Positions 25,469 through 35,259 of a stretch of 64,000 nt of DNA are shown here, in pieces. This DNA comes from Halococcus qingdaonensis. Its GTDB lineage: Archaea; Halobacteriota; Halobacteria; Halobacteriales; Halococcaceae. Made by a program: the position numbers and the translations under genes. The DNA lies in the NCBI RefSeq assembly GCF_024508235.1, contig NZ_CP101943.1:1426001-1490000 (forward strand). The letters run 5' to 3'. Every line of letters starts with the position of its first letter. The stretch's first letter is position 1. The notes below the pieces were generated by a model that saw only the letters and a list, made by a program, of their open reading frames with translations, was not told the origin of the DNA and did not search any database.

Positions 25469-27642
25469 TGCCAAAGAGCCTCGAACGCGATCTCGGGCTG
25501 TTCTCGGTGCTCGCCATCAGCATCGGCGCGATGATCGGCAGCGGGATCTTCATCCTCCCCGCGGTAGCCGTCGAGTACGCGGGACCGGCGGTCGTGATCG
25601 CCTACGTCCTGGCCGGGCTGGTCGTCCTCCCCGCGGCGCTCTCGAAGTCGGAGATGGCGACGGCGATGCCCGAATCCGGCGGCACCTATCTGTTCATCGA
25701 GCGCGGCATGGGGCCGTTGCTGGGGACGGTCGCCGGCATCGGTACCTGGTTCTCGCTGTCGTTTAAGGGTGGGCTGGCGCTGGTGGGTGGGGTGCCGTAT
25801 CTCCTCTACCTGTTCGACGTCCCGCCGTCGATCACGACGCCGCTGGCGCTCACCCTCGCCGTGATTCTCGTCCTCGTCAACCTGTTCGGCGCGAAACAGA
25901 CCGGTCGCATCCAGGTGATCATCGTCGCGATCATGCTCGCGGCGCTCGGCTGGTTCGTCGTCGGCGGGGTGCCGTCGGTACGGCCGGCGAACTACGCGGG
26001 CGTCTTCGAGACCAGCGCCGGCGGGATCCTCGCGGCCACCGGGCTCGTGTTCGTCTCGTACGCGGGCGTGACGAAGGTCGCGAGCGTCGCCGAGGAGATC
26101 GAGAACCCCGGCCGGAACATCCCGCTGGGCATTCTCGGCTCGCTCGGGTTCACCACGCTGCTGTACGCGCTCATCGTGATCGTCATGCTCGGCGTCACCG
26201 ACACGGCGGCGATCGCCGCCTCCGAGGCACCGATGGCGGTCGCCGCGGAGGCCGCACTCGGTCCGGCGGGCGTTCTCGTCGTCGTGATGGCGGCGCTGCT
26301 CGCGCTCGTGAGCACCGCCAACGCCGGTATCCTCTCCTCATCGCGCTACCCGTTCGCGATGAGCCGCGACGGATTGGTGCCCCCCTCGCTCGGCGAGATC
26401 AGCGAGCGTTTCGGCACGCCGAGCACGTCGATCACGCTCACCGGCGTCGTGTTGCTCGTCCTCATCGCGTTCGTCCCGCTCGAGAGCATCGCCAAACTCG
26501 CGAGCGCGTTCCAGATCCTCGTGTTCGTCCTCGTCAACGTCGCGCTGATCGCGTTCCGCCGCGGCACGATGACCTACGAACCGACGTTCGAATCGCCGTT
26601 CTACCCCTGGATGCAAGCGTTCGGCGTCGTCGGCGGGCTCGTTTTGCTCACGCAGATGGGAACCATCCCGCTCGCCGGGGCCGTCCTCATCACGGCCGGC
26701 AGCGTCGCGTGGTATCTCTGGTACGCCCGCGATCGCGTCGAACGCGAGGGCGCGGCCGTCGACGCGGTCCGCCGCGAGGTCGGACGGCAGGCCGTCGAAC
26801 GGACACGGGACGCGATCGCCCCGACGGAGGGCTACGAGGCGCTCGTCGCGGTGCCGGAGGGAACGGCCCCTTCACACGAGGAGACACTCGTCGGCGTCGC
26901 GGCGGATCTCGCAGCACCCCAGTACGGCGCGGTATCGGTCGTCCGGTTCGACGAGGTAGCCGACCAGGTGCCGCTCGAAGCCGCCACCGAACGGTCGGGT
27001 GCCGACATCGAGTTCGAGGAGCGGACGGACGCGCTCGCGGCCGAGCTCGACGTGCCGGTGCACGTCGGCGAGATCGTCAGCCACGACACCCGCCACGCGC
27101 TGGCGAACTACGTCGACGAGCACGACGTGGACACGCTCGTGATCGAGCGCCAGCCGTCACGCCGGCGCGAACGGCTGTTCGATGCGGACGACGAGTGGGT
27201 GCTCGCCCACACTGGCTGTGATGCCGTCGTCGTCGACAACGCCGCGGCGAACCCCGAGATCGAAACCGTGACCGTGCTGACCGACGACGGCCCTCACGAT
27301 CCGGCGAAGATTGCCGTCGCCGACGCGGTGGCGGCGGCACACGACGCGGCGATCGTCCTGGAATACGCCCGCGACGCGTCCGTTTCCGACGAACAGCGCC
27401 GAACGATCGCCGACTACCACGAGGAGATCGCGGCACTCTGTTCGGTGCCCGTCAGGACGGCGCTCGTCAGCCCCGACGGTGGTTCGGGGGATCTTGAAAG
27501 CGACGACGCCGACGTGCTGGTCGTCGGGACGGACGCCCAGTCGCTCGCCGATGGCACCGACGGACCCGTCCTCGTCGTGCGTCCGCGCGAGGAGAGTATG
27601 CCGGGGCGGATCGGGCGCGCGCTCGAAGGGCGGCTACTGTAG
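25468..27642 (+). CDS. APC amino acid transporter with C-terminal tandem universal-stress domains
   Basis: This 724-residue protein starts at a GTG. Residues 1-430 are a 12-helix APC permease with the GAMIGSGIF motif in helix 1 and FVSYAGVTKVASVAEEIENP in the 6-7 region. The remainder is soluble and resembles two degenerate UspA-type domains (about 450-600 and 605-724). Such permease-USP fusions are common in haloarchaea, where the cytoplasmic part is thought to bind nucleotide and modulate transport. Translational overlap with the RCK protein gives two potential nucleotide sensors on one transporter. The substrate is unknown. Confidence 0.9.
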   Translation: MPKSLERDLGLFSVLAISIGAMIGSGIFILPAVAVEYAGPAVVIAYVLAGLVVLPAALSKSEMATAMPESGGTYLFIERGMGPLLGTVAGIGTWFSLSFKGGLALVGGVPYLLYLFDVPPSITTPLALTLAVILVLVNLFGAKQTGRIQVIIVAIMLAALGWFVVGGVPSVRPANYAGVFETSAGGILAATGLVFVSYAGVTKVASVAEEIENPGRNIPLGILGSLGFTTLLYALIVIVMLGVTDTAAIAASEAPMAVAAEAALGPAGVLVVVMAALLALVSTANAGILSSSRYPFAMSRDGLVPPSLGEISERFGTPSTSITLTGVVLLVLIAFVPLESIAKLASAFQILVFVLVNVALIAFRRGTMTYEPTFESPFYPWMQAFGVVGGLVLLTQMGTIPLAGAVLITAGSVAWYLWYARDRVEREGAAVDAVRREVGRQAVERTRDAIAPTEGYEALVAVPEGTAPSHEETLVGVAADLAAPQYGAVSVVRFDEVADQVPLEAATERSGADIEFEERTDALAAELDVPVHVGEIVSHDTRHALANYVDEHDVDTLVIERQPSRRRERLFDADDEWVLAHTGCDAVVVDNAAANPEIETVTVLTDDGPHDPAKIAVADAVAAAHDAAIVLEYARDASVSDEQRRTIADYHEEIAALCSVPVRTALVSPDGGSGDLESDDADVLVVGTDAQSLADGTDGPVLVVRPREESMPGRIGRALEGRLL

Positions 27643-27687
27643 GTCGAACGGCAAACGCTTTCCCGAGCGGCGATACCTTCTCGGAGT

Positions 27688-28173
27688 ATGCCACCGCGCG
27701 AACTCGACGAGCTGGACGAGTACGTCGTCTTCCGACTCCAGGCGGACAGTCACGGAACGTCGGCGGCCGAGATCGCCGAGGACTACGGCGTCTCGCCGAG
27801 CACGGTCCGCAAACGCATCGCCCGTCTCGAGGACGAGGAGATCATCCGTGGCGCACATCTCGATATCGATTACGAACGCGCGGGCTACCAGCTGTTCACC
27901 AGCATCTTCTGTACCGCACCGATCCCCGAGCGCGAAGCGCTCGCCCGCGAGGCGCTGACGATCTCCGGCGTCGTCTCGGCCCGTGAGCTGATGACCGGTG
28001 AGGAGAACATCCAGATCGGTGCCGTCGGCCGCGACGGCGACGATCTCAGCCGCATCAACCGTGATCTCGCCGCGCTCGGCCTCGAGATCGTCGACGAGGA
28101 ACTCATCCACAACGAGTACACCGGCCCGCTCCAGTGGTTCGATAAGGACGACGAACCGGAAACGAACGAATGA
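27688..28173 (+). CDS. Lrp/AsnC-family transcriptional regulator
   Basis: This 161-residue protein starts MPPRELDELDEYVVF. It has an N-terminal HTH with AAEIAEDYGVSPSTVRKRI (about 28-46) and a C-terminal RAM/ACT-like alpha-beta domain. Lrp/AsnC proteins sense amino acids and control their metabolism or transport. It follows the APC transporter by 45 bp on the same strand, so regulation of that transporter is a natural guess. A short 5' region at 27643-27687 has room for little more than a core promoter. Confidence 0.88.
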   Translation: MPPRELDELDEYVVFRLQADSHGTSAAEIAEDYGVSPSTVRKRIARLEDEEIIRGAHLDIDYERAGYQLFTSIFCTAPIPEREALAREALTISGVVSARELMTGEENIQIGAVGRDGDDLSRINRDLAALGLEIVDEELIHNEYTGPLQWFDKDDEPETNE

Positions 28174-28373
28174 TATACCGCAGTATCCGCGCTCGGTGAG
28201 CGTGCAGACCTCGATGCTGGCGAAGGAGACGGCTATGCGGCGCTTTTGTATCCATCACCGATACGAACCGTCCCGCTGCACACCGATCGGCGATCGGGAG
28301 AACATCCCATCGTTCGCGATATAGCAGACAACCCGCCGATACGTTTAGGATACTACAGTTCGTGTGACCGGAC

Positions 28374-28703
28374 ATGCCCGACGAAACGATCACGGTCGAA
28401 AACGAGCAAATCACGGCGGATGCCGACTTCGTTCGAGGGTCGTCGGGGGCATCGATAGCGTCCACCGAATCGACGGGACGCTCGGCCCGTGCGGTGGTAC
28501 TGTTCGAACTGATCGAGGGTCCGACGTCCGCTCGGGCGATCGGTGATGGCACGTCCCTCTCCACCGGACAGGCCTCACAAGCGCTGAGCGATCTGGAAAA
28601 ACGCGATATCGTCGAGGTGCTCGTTCCCAAGGACGGCTCCGACGGATCGATTTTCGGCGTGCTGCCACGGGGCGAGAAGGCAGCAGTGAACCTCGAGAAG
28701 TAA
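28374..28703 (+). CDS. small winged-helix DNA-binding protein, 109 aa
   Basis: After a Ser/Thr-rich N-terminus the protein has the helical pattern of a winged helix: AVVLFELIEGPTSARAIGDG, then SLSTGQASQALSDLEKRDIV as turn and recognition helix, then a beta wing (EVLVPKDGSDGSIFGVLP). This resembles the haloarchaeal small MarR/ArsR-like regulators. The ATG at 28374 is preceded by a TTTAGG-type AT stretch, consistent with a near-leaderless transcript. The target is unknown. Confidence 0.7.
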   Translation: MPDETITVENEQITADADFVRGSSGASIASTESTGRSARAVVLFELIEGPTSARAIGDGTSLSTGQASQALSDLEKRDIVEVLVPKDGSDGSIFGVLPRGEKAAVNLEK

Positions 28704-29157
28704 CGCGGCAATATCTGTTTGGTGCAATTCGTTCGTCGAAACCGGCGGTCGCGATCCAGTACGATGGACGATCGGATTGTGAAAATCCACTGTAACGGGC
28801 GATAGGAGGAGAGAGGATGGCGCACGACCGGTTCTCGATGGGTTCTCTCCGACAGTAGCAGCGATCGGCAGTTTCTATTCCGTCGCTGAGCGGTAAGGAT
28901 TAGCAAAGAATGATTTATATGATTCGGCTCTGTCGCCTTCTACCGAAGGATGGACGTGAAGAGAGCATGCCACGCAGTCCGGCGGCGTGAGGTGCGGCGA
29001 CGGATCGCGAGATCACGGGCTCCAGCAACGGTGACGAGCTGGCGATCGCGTGACGGGGTTCACCGATCGATCGACGGCTGACGCGCCGAGCCAGCGCTCT
29101 CTAGACGGGAGTCCGTCTTTCGAGAAGTGAGCAGTCGACCATCACACCACCACACAG
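28704..29157. other. intergenic region with strong TATA-like box upstream of the beta-helix gene
   Basis: In these 454 bp the clearest signal is ATTTATAT at 28913-28920. About 30 bp later an ATG (28950) opens a 43-codon, very Arg-rich frame ending at 29081, which could be a leaderless peptide or simply part of a long 5' leader of the exported protein at 29158. No family resemblance is seen for the peptide, so it is not called as a gene. Confidence 0.45.
28913..28920 (+). promoter_or_regulatory. TATA-like box
   Basis: ATTTATAT sits in otherwise GC-rich DNA 30 bp before the ATG at 28950 and 238 bp before the exported beta-helix gene. Spacing fits an archaeal TATA box with transcription beginning near 28945-28950. 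Confidence 0.4.
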
Positions 29158-31629
29158 ATGCCACGCAACGACAGCGGAAACGGACGAAGGGAGAACGGAC
29201 AGCAAAGCGCATTTCCGATCGATCGACGATCGTATCTGGTCGCCGCAGGGGCTGCGGTCGGCCTGGGCGGGGTGGCCGCTCGGGAGGCCAGTGCCGCCAC
29301 GGAACGGCGGGGAATACGGTTCGATCGGGTCGTCGACGTGGTCGAGGACGCCGATTGTGATCCGACGGGCGGCACACCGTGTGACGAAGCGCTCCGAGCG
29401 GCCGCCGCGGACAACACACTGTTGAAATTTCCCGAGGGAACGTACAAACTGACCGAACAGAACGTCGTTCTCGGGAAGACGAATCTCGGATTCCTCGGCG
29501 AGGGCGACGTCCGGTTCACGGTGCCGGGAGGGTTCAACGAGAAAGTGCTCGTCGTCGACAACGGCACGGGGCTGCTCTTCGAGAACATCGATCTCGATCT
29601 GACTGCCGACGGTGCGACGCCGGGGCTCCATTTCGGGGCCGACAGCGATCTCGAAGTGCACGACGTCGAGTTCGTCGGCCAGGGGATCCACCCGGACAGC
29701 GATCCCCGAGATGGGGGCAACGGCAATCCCGACGTCACCAACGCGTTCACACCGATCGTCAGATCGCCCGACGGTACGGGCAACGTCAGCAACGTCGTCG
29801 CGAAAAACGACGGACTGATGGGTGCGTACAATGCCGGTGACGGCCGCGTCGGCGTCTGGATCGGTGTTACCACACAAGGGACGATCACACTCAAGAACTG
29901 CCGGTTCGAGGGATTTCCCAACAACGGGCTCTACTGTAGCCGGACGAACGGTGTCGTCCGGATCGAGGGCGGCGAATTCAGCAACAACGACATCTCGCAG
30001 GTTCGCATCGGCAGCGAGGGAAGCTACGTCGACGGTGGAACGCTGACGGTCGACGCCGGAGCGAGCGCCAGCCCCAATCCGAACGACATGCTCAACGGTC
30101 GCGGCGTGCGCCTCGAAGTCGGCTCGCTCGATACGGCCGGCCCGGAGGTCAGAAACTGCGACATCACCATCGCCGACGTTCCCCATTCCGGTGGCGGGGT
30201 GGTCGCATCGGGCGACATCGGCTCCTTCGCGGCGCTCGACACGCGGATCAACGTCGGCCCTGCCGGCGTCCGGGGCGTGCTGGCGAAGGACCCGACCGGC
30301 GGGAGCTACACGACGGATCCACCGTACGACGGCACGCTCCGGAACGTCAGCGTCACGGGGGCCGTCGGTGATACCGCGGCGATCGAACTCCGCAAGCGCC
30401 CCGAATCCATTATCGATGGCTGCTGTGTGCAGACCGACGGTGATGGCGTCGAGATCGTCGATTCCGATGGCGCGGTCGTCCGGAACTCGACGCTCAACGT
30501 GGCGGGCCAACCGGTCGTGACCGAGAACGCCACGATCGATACCGCTGCGATCGCCAACGGTGGAGGATGTCCGATGCCCAACGACGCGACCGCATCACCG
30601 GATTCGTTCGAGAACACGCTCACCATCGAGGCGGCCCCGGGAGCCGACTACGAACTCGCGGTCAGCGGGACGCTGGAGTCGAACGCGTCGTTCGGCGCAA
30701 CCGACGATCCCAACGACGAGCTCACGGGATCGAGTGCGTCCGGACAGGTCGGCGGTGGCGGTCGCGACAGCTACACCTACACGGGAACGATAACGAAGCT
30801 CCTGCTGCACGGTGGCGTCAACCTCTATCACGATGGACGGCCGGTCGATCCAGCCGACTATCTGCCCAACACGGTGACGATCGAGAGTCAGTCGAGCGCG
30901 ACCTACGAGATCACCACCAGCGACGGTATCGCCAAGAGCGAAGCGATGGGTGCGGCCGACCCGAACGACAGCATCGGCGGGCGAACCGCGACTGGACAGG
31001 TCGGCAAGGGTGGACGCGACAGCTACGCCTACCCCGGCGAGGTCATCAGTATCGATATCGATGGCGACGCTACCGTCTATCACAACGGCGACGAGATCGA
31101 CCCCAACGAGTTCGGCGTCGGCGGGACGCTCACGATCGAGGGGGCACCCGGAGCCGATTACGAGATCGAGGCGAACGAATCGCTAAAGCGGACCACGGCG
31201 GCCAACGCGACGGTCGATCCGAACGACAGTGTCTCGGGGCAGCGTGCGACGGGACAGGTCGGTGGTGGCGGCCGCGACAGCTATGCGTTCACGAGCGAAA
31301 TCACACGCCTCGTTCTCGACGGCGGTGCGAACCTCTACTACGACGGCAAGCCGATCGATCCGGCCGACTACCTCCCGAACACGGTGACGATCGAGAGCCA
31401 GTCGAGCGCGACCTACGAGATCACCACCAGTGACGGCATCGTCAAGAGCGCGATCATCGGGCCAGCGGATCCGAACGACAGCATCAACGGTCGGACCGCC
31501 GCTGGACAGGTCGGCAAGGGTGGACGCGACAGCTACGCCTACCCCGGCGAGATCACCAATATCGACATCGACGGCGATGCCACCGTCTATCGCAACGAGA
31601 CGGTGCTCGAAACGCCCGAACAGCTCTGA
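29158..31629 (+). CDS. Tat-exported right-handed beta-helix protein with four C-terminal repeats
   Basis: This 823-residue protein has a twin-arginine signal, RRSYLVAAGAAVGLGG at about residues 23-38, ending near AREASAA. Residues about 60-480 show the many short strands of a right-handed parallel beta-helix, such as NCRFEGFPNNGLY and IDGCCVQTDGDGVEI, a fold used by polysaccharide lyases and adhesins. From about residue 485 four repeats of ~85 residues follow, each with TIE...YEI, DPNDS, GQVGxGGRDSY and YxxG...DP. There is no transmembrane anchor or PGF-CTERM. It is probably secreted and carbohydrate-binding or processing; the enzyme activity is unknown. Confidence 0.82.
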   Translation: MPRNDSGNGRRENGQQSAFPIDRRSYLVAAGAAVGLGGVAAREASAATERRGIRFDRVVDVVEDADCDPTGGTPCDEALRAAAADNTLLKFPEGTYKLTEQNVVLGKTNLGFLGEGDVRFTVPGGFNEKVLVVDNGTGLLFENIDLDLTADGATPGLHFGADSDLEVHDVEFVGQGIHPDSDPRDGGNGNPDVTNAFTPIVRSPDGTGNVSNVVAKNDGLMGAYNAGDGRVGVWIGVTTQGTITLKNCRFEGFPNNGLYCSRTNGVVRIEGGEFSNNDISQVRIGSEGSYVDGGTLTVDAGASASPNPNDMLNGRGVRLEVGSLDTAGPEVRNCDITIADVPHSGGGVVASGDIGSFAALDTRINVGPAGVRGVLAKDPTGGSYTTDPPYDGTLRNVSVTGAVGDTAAIELRKRPESIIDGCCVQTDGDGVEIVDSDGAVVRNSTLNVAGQPVVTENATIDTAAIANGGGCPMPNDATASPDSFENTLTIEAAPGADYELAVSGTLESNASFGATDDPNDELTGSSASGQVGGGGRDSYTYTGTITKLLLHGGVNLYHDGRPVDPADYLPNTVTIESQSSATYEITTSDGIAKSEAMGAADPNDSIGGRTATGQVGKGGRDSYAYPGEVISIDIDGDATVYHNGDEIDPNEFGVGGTLTIEGAPGADYEIEANESLKRTTAANATVDPNDSVSGQRATGQVGGGGRDSYAFTSEITRLVLDGGANLYYDGKPIDPADYLPNTVTIESQSSATYEITTSDGIVKSAIIGPADPNDSINGRTAAGQVGKGGRDSYAYPGEITNIDIDGDATVYRNETVLETPEQL
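30613..31608 (+). repeat. four tandem ~255-bp coding repeats in the beta-helix protein
   Basis: The units start near 30613, 30868, 31126 and 31378. Units 1 and 3, and units 2 and 4, are the closest pairs: the same 10-mer ACGGTGACGA lies at 30871 and 31381, exactly 510 bp apart, within an almost identical stretch of about 70 bp. This points to a recent duplication of a two-unit block or to gene conversion. Confidence 0.85.
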
Positions 31630-31811
31630 TCGGTAGCGGCCGAGGCGGCTCTACAGCGACGAACGATCGTCGTGATTGCTCGATTCCCACACCGAATCAG
31701 CCACGGCCGTCCGAGATCGGTTCGACGAAAACGGACGCGATCGTCCCGCTCCACTCCGATTCCCTCATTAACTCGATACGTAGTAAACGTTTTACCCACG
31801 GCGCTCGATCC

Positions 31812-33248
31812 ATGCATATGGCTACCGCATCGGCCGCAAACGATCGAGAGCCGTTCATCGACGGGGAGTGGCAAGGTGGCGACGCGGTCATCGACGTGAC
31901 CGATCTCGCCGATGGCGGCGTGTTCGCCCGGGTGAGTGCAGCGGACCAGAGTCAGGCCGAAAGCGCACTCGCGGCCGCCGAAGACGCACAGTCCGCGCTC
32001 GCCGCGACGACGGTGCCCGAGCGCGTCGCGTGGCTCGAAACGATCGCGGCGGAACTGCGCGAACGGAAGGCCGAACTGGCGGAAATCATCGTCCGCGAAG
32101 CGGGCAAACCAATCGCCAGCGCGCGCGGCGAGGTCGAATCGGCCGCCGAGCGCTTCGAGCGCGCCGTCGGCGAGGCACGCGATCTCACCGGTGAGTATCG
32201 GGAGGGAACTACCGCGGGCCACGAGGGCTGGCAGGCGATCACCACACCCGAACCGATCGGCACAGTGTTGTGCATCACGCCGTACAACTACCCGCTCTCG
32301 ACGACTGCGCTCCAGGTCGCGCCCGCGCTCGCCGCCGGCAACAGCGTCGTCCTGAAACCCGCAAGCAAGACACCCGTGAGCGCCGCGATCCTGACGGAGA
32401 TCATCAGTGCGACCGATATCCCCGAGGGCGGGTTCAACTTCGTTCCGGGCCACGCGAGCGAGATCGGCGACGTGCTTTCCGGTTCGTCGGCCGTGAACGC
32501 GATCGCGATGACCGGTTCGTCGGCCGCGGGCGAGCACGTCGCGCGCGAGAGCAGGATCGTCAACCTCCACATGGAGCTCGGCGGCAACGCGCCCGCCGTG
32601 GTGTTCCCCGACGCCGATCTCGACGCGACCGCTGGGGACTGTGCGAAGGGTGCGCTCAAGTACGCCGGCCAGCGCTGCTCGGCGGTCAGCCGCGTGCTCG
32701 CTCACGAAGAGATCCACGACGACCTCGTCGAAGCGATCGACGACGCGATGGACGAGTGGCCCGCCGGCGACCTCTTCGACGAGGAGACGGCCCTCGGCCC
32801 GCTGATCTCCGCGGAGCAGGCCGACTGGGTCGAGGAACTCATCCAGGACGCCCGCGGGAAGGGCGCGCGCCTCGTCCGCGGCGGCGAACGCGACGGCCGA
32901 TTCGTCGAGCCGACACTGCTCGCCGACGTCCCGCGCGACGCGCGCATCGTTCGCGAGGAGCAGTTCGGGCCGGTGATCCCCGTGACCAAGATCGAAAACG
33001 AAGACGACGCCGTTTCGGTGGCGAACGCGAGCGACCTCGCGCTCGATGCGGCGGTGTTCACCGCCGATCACGACCGCGCGATGGACATTGCAGAACGGAT
33101 CGACGCCGGCGCGGTCCGGATCAACGGCGCGCCGTCACACGGTCTCGGCGACATCCCCTTCGGCGGCAACAAGCGGTCGGGCATCAATCGCGAGGGGATC
33201 GACGTGAGCATCGAGCAGTTCGTCCGGCGGAAGTCGATCGTTCTCTGA
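31812..33248 (+). CDS. gapN: aldehyde dehydrogenase, probable NADP-dependent glyceraldehyde-3-phosphate dehydrogenase
   Basis: This 478-residue ALDH-superfamily enzyme has the catalytic Cys at about 289 in GQRCSAVSR, the general base Glu in MELGGNAP, and the TPYNYP and GFNFVPG segments of the nucleotide site. The lengthened HEGWQAITTPEPIG and the GIDVSIEQFVRRKSIVL C-terminus are like the haloarchaeal non-phosphorylating GapN group, which oxidises glyceraldehyde-3-phosphate to 3-phosphoglycerate. The convergent TrmB-family sugar regulator supports a glycolytic role. Lactaldehyde or another aldehyde cannot be excluded. An ATG at 31818 is an alternative start. Confidence 0.82.
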   Translation: MHMATASAANDREPFIDGEWQGGDAVIDVTDLADGGVFARVSAADQSQAESALAAAEDAQSALAATTVPERVAWLETIAAELRERKAELAEIIVREAGKPIASARGEVESAAERFERAVGEARDLTGEYREGTTAGHEGWQAITTPEPIGTVLCITPYNYPLSTTALQVAPALAAGNSVVLKPASKTPVSAAILTEIISATDIPEGGFNFVPGHASEIGDVLSGSSAVNAIAMTGSSAAGEHVARESRIVNLHMELGGNAPAVVFPDADLDATAGDCAKGALKYAGQRCSAVSRVLAHEEIHDDLVEAIDDAMDEWPAGDLFDEETALGPLISAEQADWVEELIQDARGKGARLVRGGERDGRFVEPTLLADVPRDARIVREEQFGPVIPVTKIENEDDAVSVANASDLALDAAVFTADHDRAMDIAERIDAGAVRINGAPSHGLGDIPFGGNKRSGINREGIDVSIEQFVRRKSIVL

Positions 33249-33291
33249 TCGGGAAAACAGCTGTATCCGTCGATAAGCGACCGCGCCGTGC

Positions 33292-34329
33292 TCACCGGCG
33301 TTCGATACGGAGTTCGTGCGCCTCGATGTCCTCGTAGGTGGCGGCCTGTCCGCCGACCGAGATCGTGCCCGCATCCGTTTCGACGGTGAGACGCGCCGTC
33401 AGGTTCGTCGTGTTGCTCTCGATATCGACGACCGGGCCGGCGACCGATCGGCGCTCGCCGGTCTCGACGTCCCGCCCCTCGACGTGGGCGTCGAACTCGC
33501 CGTCGCTTTCGACGAGATCGGCCACACACCGTCGTATCGAGGCGTAGCGCCGCGGGAACGAGCGCCCATCGCCGCGATCGAGCAGCACGTCGGCAGTCGT
33601 CCAGAGGAGTGTGTCGAAGAATCCAGACACCAGAAAACCGAGTTCTGAACGGTTGAAGACGACGCCGTAGCGCTCGCGATCGGCGACGAGCGCGTCCTGT
33701 GTGGCGTAGACCGCGTGGGTGCCGTCGGCGACCGCGAGGATCGGGGTGGTGATGCCGTGGCGGGCACGGACGGCAGTCGCGATCGCCGTGTAGTCGTAGT
33801 CGTCGGGCGAAGGGACGTCGATGGCGGGCGTGAGGAGCAGCTCGATCGTCACACCGTCCTCACGGCGAGTAGCCAGCGCGTCCTCGAAGCGCTCAACGAG
33901 CGCGGGCGTCAGCGAGAGGTTGAGCTCGTACTCGGCGTTCTCGATCGCCGTCTCGAGATAGCGGAGGATCGTCGGGCGGGATTTGACGAGCGAGGCCGCC
34001 TCGGCGTCGCGTGCCGGCGTCGTGTATCGGCTTTCGAGATCGCCGACGAGCGTGTCGAGCGACGCGTGGATGTCGCCGAACGCATCCTCGGGATCGATGG
34101 CGAGCACCTCGATCGGGCGCGATTCCTTGAGTTCGACGAGTCCACGCTCTTCGAGGTCCCGGACGGTGTCGTAGACGCGTGGCTGGGGGATGTCGGTCCG
34201 CTCGGTGATCGCCGCGGCGGTCAGACGGCCGTGATCGAGAACGGCGAGGTAAGCGCTCGTCTCGTACTCGCTTAGGTCGAAGCGCTCGTTGATCCGCGCG
34301 AGTTCCCCACCGAGATCCTCGGAAGCCAT
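33292..34329 (-). CDS. TrmB-family sugar-sensing transcriptional regulator
   Basis: This 345-residue protein has an N-terminal winged helix (residues ~15-75, with LTAAAITERTDIPQPRVYDT), a coiled-coil segment, and a C-terminal TrmB effector domain running to the last strands with ATYEDIEAHELRI. TrmB of haloarchaea is a global regulator of glycolysis and gluconeogenesis that responds to sugars. The gene is convergent with the putative gapN gene, a typical TrmB target. The ATG at 34329 was chosen because the longer frame upstream runs antisense through the methyltransferase. Confidence 0.9.
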   Translation of the reverse strand: MASEDLGGELARINERFDLSEYETSAYLAVLDHGRLTAAAITERTDIPQPRVYDTVRDLEERGLVELKESRPIEVLAIDPEDAFGDIHASLDTLVGDLESRYTTPARDAEAASLVKSRPTILRYLETAIENAEYELNLSLTPALVERFEDALATRREDGVTIELLLTPAIDVPSPDDYDYTAIATAVRARHGITTPILAVADGTHAVYATQDALVADRERYGVVFNRSELGFLVSGFFDTLLWTTADVLLDRGDGRSFPRRYASIRRCVADLVESDGEFDAHVEGRDVETGERRSVAGPVVDIESNTTNLTARLTVETDAGTISVGGQAATYEDIEAHELRIERR

Positions 34330-34463
34330 GCCCCCTCCTACAGAGACGACCCAATTGAGGTCTGTGATTCGCCCGCAATGGTCATCGATCGCTGCTGCAC
34401 GGCATCTCGTCCTCACTCGTCCCACGACCGACGGCCGACCGTCGATGCACCCAGCCGACGATG

Positions 34464-35126
34464 TTACCCGAAATCGTCCGTCCGCTCCGATTTCCGTGCA
34501 ATGGCGATGAACGTCACGCCGCCGTCGAAGGTGGCCACCTTCGTCGATGCGAACCGATCGGTGAGTTGCGCCGGAATATCGGTGTCGGGAAACCAGTTCG
34601 TGGCCCACTTCGCAAGCGGAACGACCACGGGGTTGAGCAGTGTCCACGGGAATGTTTGGAACGGTTGCGCGTCGAGCACCACGATCCGACCGCCGGGGCG
34701 CAGCGCTCGGTAGGCAGCCTCGATCGCCCGCTCCGACTCCGGCATCGCACTCAGCGACATCGAGGCGTACACCGCATCGAACGCCCCGTCGGCGATCCCG
34801 GGCCGGCCCGCATCGCCACGGAGGACGTGGACGTTCGCCCAGCCCTTGTCGCGTGCTCGCCGACGGGCCTGGCGAGCCATCCCGAGGCTGTAGTCGAGGC
34901 CGACGACGCGCCCCGCGCTCCCGACGCGGGTTCGGAGCGCTGCGAAGGAGTTGCCCGGTCCACAGCCGAGTTCGAGCACTCGCTCGCCCGAATCGAGCGA
35001 GAGCGATTCCATCGCCCGCTCGCGGCGCTCGGACTCGCGGCCCAGGAAGGCGATGTCGTAGAGTCGACCGAACAGATTTCGATGACGACTCCACCAGTCG
35101 TAGAGTCCCTGTCCGCGACGGCTCAC
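34464..35126 (-). CDS. class I SAM-dependent methyltransferase
   Basis: This 220-residue Rossmann-type methyltransferase has the SAM motif I VLELGCGPGNSF at about 49-60, acidic motif II VVGLDYS, and motif IV GAFDAVYASMSLS. The N-terminal WSRHRNLFGRLYDIAF and the C-terminal loop are similar to UbiE/small-molecule or quinone methyltransferases of haloarchaea. The acceptor is unknown. It lies on the same strand as the TrmB gene with 134 bp between, at the left edge of the AT-rich accessory patch. Confidence 0.85.
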   Translation of the reverse strand: MSRRGQGLYDWWSRHRNLFGRLYDIAFLGRESERRERAMESLSLDSGERVLELGCGPGNSFAALRTRVGSAGRVVGLDYSLGMARQARRRARDKGWANVHVLRGDAGRPGIADGAFDAVYASMSLSAMPESERAIEAAYRALRPGGRIVVLDAQPFQTFPWTLLNPVVVPLAKWATNWFPDTDIPAQLTDRFASTKVATFDGGVTFIAIARKSERTDDFG

Positions 35127-35259
35127 GAGCCGATCATACCTCGGTGACGTGTCTCAGGCACGGACGGGAATCGTATCCGTTGGGAAATAAAACCCGGCGC
35201 ATTTTGGGCTCGTCTCATCCAATTCATTCCAAATATTTCACCCACACATCATAAATAGA

